From CAWCHZ01 sp963795555 (GTDB lineage Bacteria; Actinomycetota; Thermoleophilia; Solirubrobacterales; Solirubrobacteraceae), in NCBI GenBank assembly GCA_963795555.1, contig CAWCHZ010000002.1, positions 1,426,001 to 1,490,000 of the forward strand: a stretch of 64,000 nt of DNA, in the 5' to 3' direction. Shown here in pieces: positions 19,901-30,385 of the stretch. The first letter of the stretch is position 1, and each line of letters begins with the position of its first letter. The notes under the pieces were generated by a model. The model was not told the DNA's origin and made no database searches. It was given only the letters and a program-made list of their open reading frames with translations. The position numbers were made by a program, and so were the translations under genes.

Positions 19901-20785
19901 CTAGTGGTGGGCGCGCTCGCCCGGGGCGCGCTCGCTGCCAGCACCGCGCTCGCGCTCGCTGCCCACGGCGGTTGCCGGCTCATCCGTCAGCGCCCGGTAG
20001 AGCTCGTTGGCGCCAACCCCGGTGAGACGTGCGAGCACGCGCGCGGCCGCGCGCGGCCGCGCGCCCGCGGCCACCAGCTCGCGCAGAGCCTCCAGCGCCT
20101 GACCGGCGTCGCCGGCGCTTGCGTCCGCCGGGGCCAGCACGACGACGACCTCTCCACGCGGAGCTTGGTCGGCGTAGCGCTCGGCGAGCTCGGCCGCGGT
20201 CCCGCGGACCACCTCCTCGTGCAGCTTGGTCAGCTCGCGACAGACGGCGACGCGGCGCTGGGGATCGATCGTCGCAAGCGCGCTCAGCGAGGCCGCCACG
20301 CGGCGCGGGGACTCGAAGGCGACGAGCGTCCAATCGATGCTCAGCAGCGACTCGAGCGCGCGCTGTCCCCGCGGCAGGAAGCCGACGAAGCACCAGCGCT
20401 CGGCCGGCAACCCGGAGGCCACCAACGCGACCACCGACGCGGATGGCCCGGGCAGCACCTCGACGCGCAGCGCCGCCTCCAGGCAGGCCTGGATCAGCGT
20501 GAAGCCCGGATCGGAGATCACCGGCATGCCGGCATCGGACACCAGCGCCACCAGAGCCCCCGCGCGGATCTGCTCGGCGAGGCGCGGAGCGCGCTCGCGC
20601 TCGTTGTGCTCATGCAGGGAGACCAGCTTCGCGGCGATCGAGTGACGCTCCAGCAGCACCCGCGTGCGGCGCGTGTCCTCGCAGGCGATCACGTCCGCGT
20701 CGCGCAGCGCAGCGAGCGTGCGCAGGGTGATGTCGTCGAGGTTGCCGATCGGCGTCGGGCAGACGAGCAGGGCGCCGTCGCTCAC
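19901..20785 (-). CDS. rsmI: 16S rRNA (C1402) 2'-O-methyltransferase
   Basis: RsmI methylates the ribose of C1402 in the 16S decoding centre. The tetrapyrrole-methylase fold is clear: LLVCPTPIGNLDDITLR, CEDTRRTRVLL, HEHNERE, LVSDAGMPVISDPG and LPGPSASVVALVASGL. The length (294) is typical, with a charged tail. The GTG start at 20783-20785 overlaps the ROK kinase stop as GTGA, and metG follows after 12 bp. Confidence 0.96.
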   Translation of the reverse strand: MSDGALLVCPTPIGNLDDITLRTLAALRDADVIACEDTRRTRVLLERHSIAAKLVSLHEHNERERAPRLAEQIRAGALVALVSDAGMPVISDPGFTLIQACLEAALRVEVLPGPSASVVALVASGLPAERWCFVGFLPRGQRALESLLSIDWTLVAFESPRRVAASLSALATIDPQRRVAVCRELTKLHEEVVRGTAAELAERYADQAPRGEVVVVLAPADASAGDAGQALEALRELVAAGARPRAAARVLARLTGVGANELYRALTDEPATAVGSERERGAGSERAPGERAHH

Positions 20786-21768
20786 GCGCCGGCTGGCGCA
20801 CGGCCCGCCGGGCGGCGCACGGCGTCGAGGGCGAGCGTGGCGGCACCGATCATTCCGGCCTCGGGGCCAAAGTGAGCGGCCACGATCCGCGCGAGCTCGC
20901 GCGACGGCGAGAGGCCGCGCTCAGCGACGACGGCGCGCGCCGGGGCCAGCAGCAGCTCGCCGGCCGCCAGCACCCCTCCGCCGACGACGACCACCTCGGG
21001 ATTGAAGATGTTGACGAGGCTGCAGATCCCCACGCCGAGCCGCTCGCCGATCCGCGTGATCACCCCCAGCGCGAGGGGATCGCCGTCGTGCGCGAGCTCG
21101 GTCACCAGCGCGCCGGAGATCTGGCGGCCGGCCGTGAGCGCGCGCCCGAGCGCCGAGCTGGGGTTGGCGACCGCGGCCTCGTGCCCGTCGCGCGCCAGCG
21201 CGGTGCCCGAGGCCAGCGACTCCAGGCAACCGTGGTTGGGACAGTGTCCCTGGCAGGGCGGCCCATCCATGTCGATCACCATGTGACCAAGCTCGCCGGC
21301 GGCGCCCGTCGCTCCGCGCAGCAGCTCGTCACCGACGATGACGCCACCGCCGATGCCCGTGCCGATCGTCAGCATCAGCGAGTGCGCGGCGCCGCGCGCC
21401 GCGCCGTAGCGGTGCTCGGCAAGCGCGGCGACGTTGGCGTCGTTGTCGACGACCACCGGCAGCCCCAGCCGCTCGGACATGAGGTCGCGGAAGGGCAGGT
21501 CGGCGATCGGCAGGTTGACCGCCATGACGGCCATCCCACGCCGCTGGTCGATCAGGCAGGGGATGCCGAAGCCAACCGCGTCCGCGACCAGCTCGCTGCC
21601 GCGGCGCACCTCCTCGACGGCGTCGCAGATGCGCTCGATCAGCTCCGCCTGGTCGGCGCCCGCCACGAGGCGCTGCACGCGCCCGTGCACGACCAGCTCC
21701 TCGTCGACGAGCCCGGCAAGCACCTTCGTGCCACCGAGATCGACGCCGACGACGCAGCGGGCGGCCAT
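20782..21768 (-). CDS. glk: ROK-family sugar kinase, probably glucokinase
   Basis: The 328-residue protein has the ROK ATP motif VGVDLGGTKVLAG, catalytic Asp in VVVDNDANVAALAEHRYG, and IGTGIGGGVI. A zinc-binding cluster CQGHCPNHGCLES matches the ROK signature, and no helix-turn-helix precedes it, so a kinase is favoured over a repressor. Glucose is the likely substrate, but other hexoses are possible. ATG 21766-21768 is used; a GTG nine bases upstream is possible. Its start lies only 21 bp from the divergent LCP gene, implying very short or absent leaders. Confidence 0.92.
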   Translation of the reverse strand: MAARCVVGVDLGGTKVLAGLVDEELVVHGRVQRLVAGADQAELIERICDAVEEVRRGSELVADAVGFGIPCLIDQRRGMAVMAVNLPIADLPFRDLMSERLGLPVVVDNDANVAALAEHRYGAARGAAHSLMLTIGTGIGGGVIVGDELLRGATGAAGELGHMVIDMDGPPCQGHCPNHGCLESLASGTALARDGHEAAVANPSSALGRALTAGRQISGALVTELAHDGDPLALGVITRIGERLGVGICSLVNIFNPEVVVVGGGVLAAGELLLAPARAVVAERGLSPSRELARIVAAHFGPEAGMIGAATLALDAVRRPAGRAPAGA

Positions 21769-21789
21769 GTCGGCCACTATAGAGCGGGC

Positions 21790-22971
21790 ATGCCGAAGGA
21801 GCCGCGGCCGCCCGACTACAAGATCTACCGCGCGCGACCGGCGCTGCTGGATCGACTGGCGCCGGCGCGCGACGAGCCAGCGCTCGGCGTTTCCGAGCTC
21901 GAGCGCAGCGGCCGCGGCGCGCGCGGCGACGGACGCGGCGGTGGCGGGCGCGGCGCGGGTGGCGGCGCAACGAGGCCACCCGCCGGGCGGCGCATGCAGC
22001 GACCCGGCGCCGCACGCCGGCGCTGGCCACGGCTCACCTGGCGCCGGGGCCTGCTGGCCCTGCTCGCGGCGATCGTCGGCTGGCTGGTCCTCTCGCTGGT
22101 GCTGTTCCTGATCAGCGCCCAGACTCAAACCAGCGGCGAGCCGGCATCGGTGACGCGCGCCCTGGACGGCGGCGGGCTGATGCTGACGTCGGCGCAGAAC
22201 ATCCTGATCCTCGGCTCCGACGCGCGCCCGGTGGGGACGCACGAGCCCGGAGCGACGGTGATCGGCCAGCCGAGCCGCTCGGACACGATCATGGTGGTCC
22301 GCGCCGGTGGCGGCAGCTCGGCCCGACTGTCGATCCCCCGCGACACCGTCATCGACCTGCCCGGGCACGGCCTCAACAAGATCAACGCCGCCTACGCATA
22401 TGGCGGTGCCGCACTGGCGATCACGACGATCAAGCGTTATCTCGGCATCCCGATCAACCACATCGTCGAGGTCAACTTCACCAACTTCCCCAAGTTCGTC
22501 GACGCGCTGGGCGGGATCACTTACAGCGGCCCCTGCGTCGACGCGGTGCTCGACGGCGGCGCCAGCCAGGGCGGCACGACGCTGCGCCTGAAGGCTGGCA
22601 CGCACCATCTCAACGGCAAGCAGGCGCTGGCGATCTCGCGTGTGCGCCACAACGCCTGCGACCCCAACGAGACCGATCTCACGCGGATCGCCCGCCAGCA
22701 GCGGATCCTCACCGCGATCAAGCAGCAGCTGCTGTCGCCGTGGACGTTCTTCCGGCTGCCGTGGGTGGCCTGGACGGCGCCGCAGGCGATCAAGTCCGAC
22801 ATGGGCGGGCCGACGCTGCTGCAGCTGTTCGCCAGCCTGGCGATCGCCGGCTCCCCGCCGGTGCGAATCCTGCGACCCACGGGGGTGGCCAGGCTGCCCG
22901 ACGGCGAGGTCGGTCTGACGGTCTCGCAGGCCGACAAGCAGGCCGCGGTCCGCCAGCTGATGGGCGGTTAG
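21790..22971 (+). CDS. LCP-family (LytR-CpsA-Psr) cell-wall polymer ligase
   Basis: LCP proteins attach glycopolymers to peptidoglycan outside the membrane. The 393-residue product has a disordered Gly/Arg-rich cytoplasmic N-terminus (about 30-75), one transmembrane helix (about 83-105), then the LCP domain. Visible motifs are NILILGSDARP, RSDTIMVVR, LSIPRDTVIDLPGHGLNKINAAYAYGG and ISRVRHNACDPNETDLTRIARQQ, including the Arg and Asp residues that bind the polyprenyl phosphate. The stop is 1 bp from the convergent FmdB gene's stop. Confidence 0.93.
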   Translation: MPKEPRPPDYKIYRARPALLDRLAPARDEPALGVSELERSGRGARGDGRGGGGRGAGGGATRPPAGRRMQRPGAARRRWPRLTWRRGLLALLAAIVGWLVLSLVLFLISAQTQTSGEPASVTRALDGGGLMLTSAQNILILGSDARPVGTHEPGATVIGQPSRSDTIMVVRAGGGSSARLSIPRDTVIDLPGHGLNKINAAYAYGGAALAITTIKRYLGIPINHIVEVNFTNFPKFVDALGGITYSGPCVDAVLDGGASQGGTTLRLKAGTHHLNGKQALAISRVRHNACDPNETDLTRIARQQRILTAIKQQLLSPWTFFRLPWVAWTAPQAIKSDMGGPTLLQLFASLAIAGSPPVRILRPTGVARLPDGEVGLTVSQADKQAAVRQLMGG

Positions 22972-22972
22972 C

Positions 22973-23329
22973 CTAGCTCGCGCTGCTGCTCGAGCCGCCC
23001 GTGGGCGCGCTCGCCTTCGAGCCACCATTTGAGGACGCGCTGCCGGAGCCGCTGGGGTCCTTGGCGACTGTCTTGGCCTTCTCGGCTGCCTTGTTCTTGT
23101 CAGCGCCACCGTCGCCCGAGCCCTCGGCGGATGCCGCCTCGCGCCCGCGCTTGGACTTGCCGTAGTCGGTGTTGTAGAAGCCCGAGCCCTTGAAATGCAC
23201 GGCCACGGGGTGCAGCACGCGCCGCACCGGCGCCTCGCAGCTCTCGCAGACGGCGACCGGGTCGTCGGTCATCTTCTGCAGCACCTCGAACGTGTGCCCG
23301 TTGTCGCAACGGTATTCATAGATCGGCAT
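22973..23329 (-). CDS. FmdB-family zinc-ribbon protein
   Basis: The 118-residue product starts MPIYEYRCDNGHTFEVLQ and carries CESCEAPVRRVLHPVAVHFK, the four-cysteine-type zinc ribbon of FmdB (C8, with C28-x2-C31), then GSGFYNTDYGKSK typical of the family. The last 45 residues are low-complexity Ser/Gly/Ala/Lys. FmdB proteins are described as putative regulators but their role is unclear. It converges with the LCP gene. Confidence 0.9.
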   Translation of the reverse strand: MPIYEYRCDNGHTFEVLQKMTDDPVAVCESCEAPVRRVLHPVAVHFKGSGFYNTDYGKSKRGREAASAEGSGDGGADKNKAAEKAKTVAKDPSGSGSASSNGGSKASAPTGGSSSSAS

Positions 23330-23488
23330 GACGGGCAGAAGTATAGGAGCGGCCTGGAGGCTTCCCCGGCTGCGACGAGGCCGCCGATGCGGCGCCACGG
23401 CCCCTCCGGCTAGAGTCCGCGCTCCCCGTCTCCCCGCGACCACCCCACCGAGCCCTCGCTCCCCACACCCCGCGCCCACCCTCCATCC

Positions 23489-24916
23489 GTGCCCGAGACT
23501 CCGCCATCCACGCCTGACGCCCCGCCGCCGTCCGCCGCCGGCGACGTGGTGACGATGGAGAAGGTCGTCGCGCTCTGCAAGCGCCGTGGCTTCATCTTCC
23601 CCTCGTCGGAGATCTACGGCGGCCTTGGCTCGACCTATGACTACGGCCACTACGGCGTGCTGCTGAAGGGCAACGTCAAGTCCCAGTGGTGGCATGCGAT
23701 GCTGCAGGAGCGCGATGACATCGTCGCGCTCGACGCGGCGATCCTGATGCATCCGCGCACCTGGGAGGCATCGGGCCACCTCGCCGGCTTCACCGACCCG
23801 CTGGTGGACTGCCGGACCTGCAAGCTGCGCTTCCGCGCCGACCAGCTCGAGGAGTCGACCTGCGGGCGCAAGCCCTCCAAGCGCCCCGGCGAGGCCGACG
23901 AGTGCTCGCTGACCGAGGCGCGCGACTTCAATTTGATGTTCGAGACGACGATCGGTCCGGTGCGCGAGGAGGGCTCGGTCGTCTACCTGCGGCCCGAGAC
24001 CGCGCAGGGCATCTTCGTCAACTTCAAGAACGTGCTGCAGTTCGCGCGCAAGAAGCCGCCATTCGGGATCGCCCAGGTCGGCAAGTCCTTCCGCAACGAG
24101 ATCACGCCCGGCAACTTCGTCTTCCGAACGCGCGAGTTCGAGCAGATGGAGATGGAGTTCTTCGTGCCCCCCGATGAGGCGCAGCGCTGGTATGAGCACT
24201 GGTGCGCGGCGCGGCGCGAGTGGTATGAGCGGCTGGGGCTGCGGCCGGACCACCTGCGCCTGCGCGCCCATGCCGCCGACGAGCTGTCGCACTACTCCAG
24301 CGCGACCAGCGACATCGAGTACCTGTTCCCCGCCAGCGCCGCCGGCGCCGCGCCGCGCTGGTCCGAGCTGGAGGGAATCGCCAACCGCGGCGACTTCGAC
24401 CTGCGCCAGCACTCCCAGCACTCCGGCGAGCGGCTCGAATACTTCGACCAGGCCAGCGGCGAGCACTACGTGCCGCACGTGATCGAGCCGGCGGCCGGCG
24501 CCGACCGCGCGACGCTGGCATTCCTCGTCGACGCCTATGACGAGGAGGAGGTGCAGGGCGAGCGCCGCACCGTGCTCAAGCTGCACCCACAGCTGGCGCC
24601 GGTCAAGGTCGCGGTGCTGCCCCTGGTCAAGCGCGACGGACAGCCCGAGGTCGCGCAGCGCATCCATCGCGAGCTGCGCGAGCGCCTGGTCTCGGAGTAC
24701 GACGAGGGCGGCTCGATCGGCCGCCGCTACCGCCGCCAGGACGAGATCGGCACGCCGTGGGGAGTCACCGTCGACCACCAGACGCTCGCGGACCAGACGG
24801 TCACGTTGCGCGACCGCGACACGCTCGAGCAGCAGCGAATCGCGATCGACCAGCTCGGCGACGAGCTCGAGCGGCGCCTGCGCGCGCCCTGGCGCTCGCC
24901 CAAGCTGAGCGAATAG
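23489..24916 (+). CDS. glyS: Glycyl-tRNA synthetase, alpha2 type
   Basis: This class II synthetase is the dimeric eukaryotic/actinobacterial kind. It begins MEKVVALCKRRGFIFPSSE after a short Pro-rich lead, and carries YGHYGVLLK, the Cys-rich insertion (CRTCKLRFRAD ... CGRKP), motif 2 VGKSFRNEITP with FRTREFEQMEMEFF, and C-terminal anticodon-binding segments (PVKVAVLPLVKRD, GTPWGVTVD). The GTG at 23489 gives 475 residues. ATG 23555 just before the conserved part is an equally good start. Confidence 0.96.
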   Translation: MPETPPSTPDAPPPSAAGDVVTMEKVVALCKRRGFIFPSSEIYGGLGSTYDYGHYGVLLKGNVKSQWWHAMLQERDDIVALDAAILMHPRTWEASGHLAGFTDPLVDCRTCKLRFRADQLEESTCGRKPSKRPGEADECSLTEARDFNLMFETTIGPVREEGSVVYLRPETAQGIFVNFKNVLQFARKKPPFGIAQVGKSFRNEITPGNFVFRTREFEQMEMEFFVPPDEAQRWYEHWCAARREWYERLGLRPDHLRLRAHAADELSHYSSATSDIEYLFPASAAGAAPRWSELEGIANRGDFDLRQHSQHSGERLEYFDQASGEHYVPHVIEPAAGADRATLAFLVDAYDEEEVQGERRTVLKLHPQLAPVKVAVLPLVKRDGQPEVAQRIHRELRERLVSEYDEGGSIGRRYRRQDEIGTPWGVTVDHQTLADQTVTLRDRDTLEQQRIAIDQLGDELERRLRAPWRSPKLSE

Positions 24917-24928
24917 GCCCACAACGAC

Positions 24929-24952
24929 GGAGGCGCCCAGCTGGGCGCCTCC
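24929..24952. terminator. Strong GC hairpin after glyS
   Basis: GGAGGCGCCC-AGCT-GGGCGCCTCC is a perfect 10-bp stem 12 bp after the glyS stop and before the convergent 24981-25463 gene. The stem is symmetric and could act in both directions, although no long T-tract follows. Confidence 0.75.
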
Positions 24953-24980
24953 GCAGGCGGACTTTCGCTCCGTCGATGGG

Positions 24981-25463
24981 CTACGTCGAGGTCTCCGCCG
25001 TCGCCGGCTCGGCGGCCGGCGAGGTGTTCGTCGACGTCGTCGGAACGGTCGTCGACGTGTAGTCGAACTGCTCCTCGGCACCGAACAGCGCGTCCAGCAC
25101 CTTCTTGCGCAGCCCGCCGCTCGCCGCCAGCGCCACGCCGCCGCCAAGCAGCGCCAGCACCAGCAGCCGTCCAAGACCCATGCGCCGGCGCTTGGGTGGC
25201 GGCTGCTGGAGCGCGACGCCGACGTCGCGCAGCGCAACCGCGGTCTCGTTGAGCTTGCGCTGAAGCTTCTTGTCACGCAGCAGCGCCTGGGCAGTCGGGC
25301 CCTTGCCATTGGACAGGCGCCCGTAGACGTCACGAGCCGACTCGAACGCCTGGCGCATGTTGTCGCGCAGGCCTTCGTCCTCGACGAGCCGCTGGAGGTA
25401 CGGGTTATTGCGCGCGGCCAGCGCCGCCGTGGCCGCCTTGGCCGCCTTTGCCTTTGCTGCCAT
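24981..25463 (-). CDS. Hypothetical protein with one C-terminal transmembrane segment
   Basis: The 160-residue product opens MAAKAKAAKAATAALAARNN, a basic Ala/Lys-rich start, followed by helical sequence (LVEDEGLRDNMRQAFESARD and a KLQRKLNET stretch). One hydrophobic helix at about residues 97-115 (LGRLLVLALLGGGVALAAS) leads to a Ser/Thr-rich tail. It resembles a membrane-tethered cytoplasmic protein of the kind common in Thermoleophilia, but I cannot name a family. ATG 25461-25463 is the natural start. Confidence 0.7.
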   Translation of the reverse strand: MAAKAKAAKAATAALAARNNPYLQRLVEDEGLRDNMRQAFESARDVYGRLSNGKGPTAQALLRDKKLQRKLNETAVALRDVGVALQQPPPKRRRMGLGRLLVLALLGGGVALAASGGLRKKVLDALFGAEEQFDYTSTTVPTTSTNTSPAAEPATAETST

Positions 25464-25536
25464 CAACACTCCTCGACTCGGTTGCCTCGCGAGCAGGATA
25501 GACCTTGGCGCAGGACCCCGAGCCGATCGGTGCAAG

Positions 25537-27956
<2,420 letters not shown>

Positions 27957-27960
<4 letters not shown>

Positions 27961-28517
27961 CCGCGTCCGCCGGCGCGGTCGGGCGACACGCCGGCCGCGC
28001 CCGGGCGAGCCGGCGCGCTCACGTCAGTGGGGGCGCTGGGCTGCGTTGGCGCGCCCGGGCGAGCGGACGTCCGCCGCAGCTCGATCGGCACCCGTCGGCG
28101 CTGGCTGCTCGGCTTCTGGATCGGCAGCTCGACACGCAGCAGCCCGTCCTCGTAGACGGCCTTCGCCTGCTCGGCCAGCACGTCGACCGACAGCTGGATC
28201 ACGCGACGAAACGAGCCGTGCTCGATCTCGACCTGCTGGTACACGCGGCCCTCCGACTCGGCCGGCCCGCGTCGCCCGGCGATCGTCAGCTCGCGTCCGT
28301 GCACCTCGAGCGTCAGCGAGCCGGCGTCGACCCCCGCCAGCTCGGCCTCGACGACGGCGCGCGGCGGGTCGTTGCGGTAGTAGACGTCAACCGCCGGCGA
28401 GAAGCCGCGTCGGCGGCGCGAGCTGAGGCCATGGCGCTCGAAGGGGTCGCCGAACAGCTCGTCCATCTCGCGACGCATGCGCTCGAAGTTGGCGAACGGG
28501 TCCCGTTGGGACGTCAT
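27957..28517 (-). CDS. hsp20: Hsp20/alpha-crystallin small heat-shock protein
   Basis: Small heat-shock proteins hold unfolding clients for refolding or degradation. The 186-residue product has an N-terminal DPFANFERMRREMDELFGD, the alpha-crystallin domain (about 50-135: FSPAVDVYYRND, AELAGVDAGSLTLEVHGRELTI), and the characteristic A-x-x-x-G-L motif as AVYEDGLLRVELP. A Pro/Ala-rich tail follows. It precedes lon with overlapping stop and start. Upstream are two ATGCGCAT palindromes 21 bp apart. Confidence 0.92.
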
Positions 28518-28536
28518 CGCGACCAGCTTACCCGGG

Positions 28537-28571
28537 GATGCGCATCGCCCTTGCATGGATGCGCATCGCCC
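28537..28571. promoter_or_regulatory. Paired ATGCGCAT palindromes upstream of hsp20-lon
   Basis: GATGCGCATCGCCC occurs exactly at 28537-28550 and 28558-28571. Each copy contains the 8-bp palindrome ATGCGCAT. The 21-bp spacing is two helical turns. The pair lies between hsp20 and the divergent antiporter gene, starting 20 bp from the hsp20 ATG. It matches neither the CIRCE nor the HAIR heat-shock operators I know. Confidence 0.5.
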
Positions 28572-28610
28572 CTCGCTCCCCGTCCGCCTGCCTTTTGAGA
28601 CTCTAATCAC

Positions 28611-29834
28611 GTGCACGCCTTCCAGATCGCGTTGCTGGTGCTGGGGCTTGCGCTGGCGATTGGGGCGCTGCTGTCCGGACTCGCCAACCGCTCGCTGCTG
28701 TCCCTGTCGGCGCTGTTCGTGATCGCCGGCTTCGCACTCGGAGCGGGCGGCCTGAAGGTGCTGCGCTTCGATCCGCGCTCGGGCTTCGTCGAGCAGCTCG
28801 CGCTGGTCGCGCTGATCGTGATCCTGTTTCGCGACGGGCTCGAGGTCGAGGCGGAGATGCTCCAGCGCGCCTGGCATGTGCCGCTGCGCAACCTGATCCT
28901 CGCGATGCCGCTGACCGCGGCGCTGGTGGCGCTGGCGACGCACGCGCTGACCGGCCTGGGCTGGACCCCGGCATTCCTCGTCGGCGCGCTGCTCTCCCCG
29001 ACCGACCCCGTGCTGTCCTCGAGCATCGTCACCAACGCTCGCGTCCCGCGACTGATCCGCCATTCACTGAACCTCGAGTCGGGCATGAACGATGGGCTCG
29101 CCCTGCCGGCGGTGCTGGCGCTGCTCGCCGCGCTGAGCACATCGCATCACTTCGTCTGGTGGCGCTTCGTCCTGCAGGACATCTCGCTGGGGCTGGGCTT
29201 CGGCGTGGTCGGTGGCCTGCTGACAGCGGCCGTCGTGCCGCGTCGCGAGCGCCTCGACCGCTCGATCTCGACGCACCAGCGATCGCTCTTCGCGCTCGGC
29301 TGCGGGCTCGCGATCTACGGCGCAACCGCGCTGATCGGCCACGGCAACCCGCTGATCGCCGTGTTCGTCGGGGCGATCACGATGGCCGTGCGACGGCCCG
29401 ACTTGCGCGAGTACTTCGCCGAGGGCGCCGCCGCACTTGTCGAGCTGGTCAAGCTGGGGATCTTCGTCGTGTTCGGCTCGCTGCTGACGCTGCACGGGCT
29501 GCTCGCCGATGGCTGGAGCGCGATCGGCGTGGTCGCAATCCTGCTGTTGGTCGCGCGCCCGCTGGCCGTCTGGGCCGCCCTGCTGGGAGCGCGCGCCGAC
29601 TGGATCACGCGCAGCTTCATCGCCTGGTTCGGCCCCAAGGGCGTCGCCAGCATGACCTTCGCCCTGCTCGTGCTGACGACGCCGATCCCCGCCGCGGGCA
29701 GGATCTTCAACCTCACCGCGCTGGCCGTCGTCTGCTCGGTGCTGATCCACGGCGCGACCGACACGCCCGGCGCCAACTGGCTGGCGCGGCGGGCCGAGCA
29801 CCGGTCGGCCCGGCTCGCTCCCGAGCGCGTCTAG
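28611..29834 (+). CDS. CPA1-type Na+/H+ (or K+/H+) antiporter
   Basis: This inner-membrane protein (407 residues) has about 12 hydrophobic segments. The CPA1 fingerprints are the paired motifs SPTDPVLSSSIV and RHSLNLESGMNDGLALP, with the ion-binding Asp residues, plus AWFGPKGVASMTFALLVL near the end. Length fits the NhaP family without a long cytoplasmic tail. The GTG start at 28611 lies opposite hsp20. It is cation-specific, but Na versus K cannot be read from sequence. Confidence 0.93.
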   Translation: MHAFQIALLVLGLALAIGALLSGLANRSLLSLSALFVIAGFALGAGGLKVLRFDPRSGFVEQLALVALIVILFRDGLEVEAEMLQRAWHVPLRNLILAMPLTAALVALATHALTGLGWTPAFLVGALLSPTDPVLSSSIVTNARVPRLIRHSLNLESGMNDGLALPAVLALLAALSTSHHFVWWRFVLQDISLGLGFGVVGGLLTAAVVPRRERLDRSISTHQRSLFALGCGLAIYGATALIGHGNPLIAVFVGAITMAVRRPDLREYFAEGAAALVELVKLGIFVVFGSLLTLHGLLADGWSAIGVVAILLLVARPLAVWAALLGARADWITRSFIAWFGPKGVASMTFALLVLTTPIPAAGRIFNLTALAVVCSVLIHGATDTPGANWLARRAEHRSARLAPERV

Positions 29835-29894
29835 CCGTAGAGCGCGGCCTGGAGCGCCTGCTCCCGAGCGCGTCTAGCCGTAGAGCGCGGCCTG
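29817..29894. repeat. Perfect 35-bp direct repeat, 43-bp period, spanning two gene ends
   Basis: Identical copies at 29817-29851 and 29860-29894 contain CTCCCGAGCGCGTCTAGCCG. The first copy includes the antiporter's final codons and TAG. Each copy also contains the minus-strand ending GCGCTCTACGGC-TAG, and the second supplies the actual stop of the convergent small gene. Confidence 0.95.
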
Positions 29895-30101
29895 CTCCTC
29901 GGGCGAGGGAAATGCCCAGGCGGCGCGCGTGCGGCGCTCCTGCCGGAAGGTGAAGGCCAGCTGACGCGGTGGGTGCAGCCCGTTGGGGCCGTCGGGCCGG
30001 AACGTGGCGCACGGCTCGTCCACGTCCAGCGCGCACAGCAGGTTGCGCCGGAAGAAGCAAGCCTCGCACGTGACCGCCGAACCGCTCCGCCGCTGCGCCA
30101 T
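29874..30101 (-). CDS. Small Cys-containing protein, unknown function
   Basis: The predicted 75-residue protein (MAQRRSGSAVTCEACFFRRN...) has four cysteines in the pattern CEAC, C, C (residues 12, 15, 22, 31), suggesting zinc or Fe-S binding, with CATFRPDG after the last. I do not recognise a named family. The compact cysteine pattern and preserved open frame support it as real. It ends within the duplicated 35-bp repeat and converges with the antiporter gene. Confidence 0.6.
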   Translation of the reverse strand: MAQRRSGSAVTCEACFFRRNLLCALDVDEPCATFRPDGPNGLHPPRQLAFTFRQERRTRAAWAFPSPEEQAALYG

Positions 30102-30385
30102 CGTCTCCCGATCCCTCCAGTTGAATTGCCTGATGAACTGTCACCGGCGCGCCGATCCGCCCTCACCGGCGCGCGCCGGGGCGCCGATTGCCTGCTCCGG
30201 TGCCAGCGCCGATCGCCTGCGCATGAAACACAACCAACCCCCCCTCGTGCAAGCGCCATTCCCGCAAAACGCAACAAACTTCTTAGGTCCCCGGTGATAG
30301 CCGGTAAAGCCCTGCAAATCGCCATGATCAGCGGCATGTCGCGCAGCTCGCCGGCGCAATTTCCGCGACTTTCGCGAGCGCGGCT
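30102..30385. other. Non-coding gap without a supportable gene
   Basis: This 284-bp stretch is locally AT-richer (around 30225-30300), with the run CAACCCCCCCTCGTGC and ACAAACTTCTTAGG. It separates the small Cys protein from the NAD(P)-binding gene and probably contains promoters for one or both. I looked for riboswitch-like pairing and found nothing I can defend. Confidence 0.5.

Noticed and set aside
22973..25333. A 786-codon frame containing FmdB at its end
   Set aside because: Most of it is the antisense shadow of glyS. Only the last 118 codons match a family.
30102..30385. Possible riboswitch or small RNA in the AT-richer intergenic stretch
   Set aside because: Some pairing can be drawn, but I could not match a conserved core of any known class on either strand.
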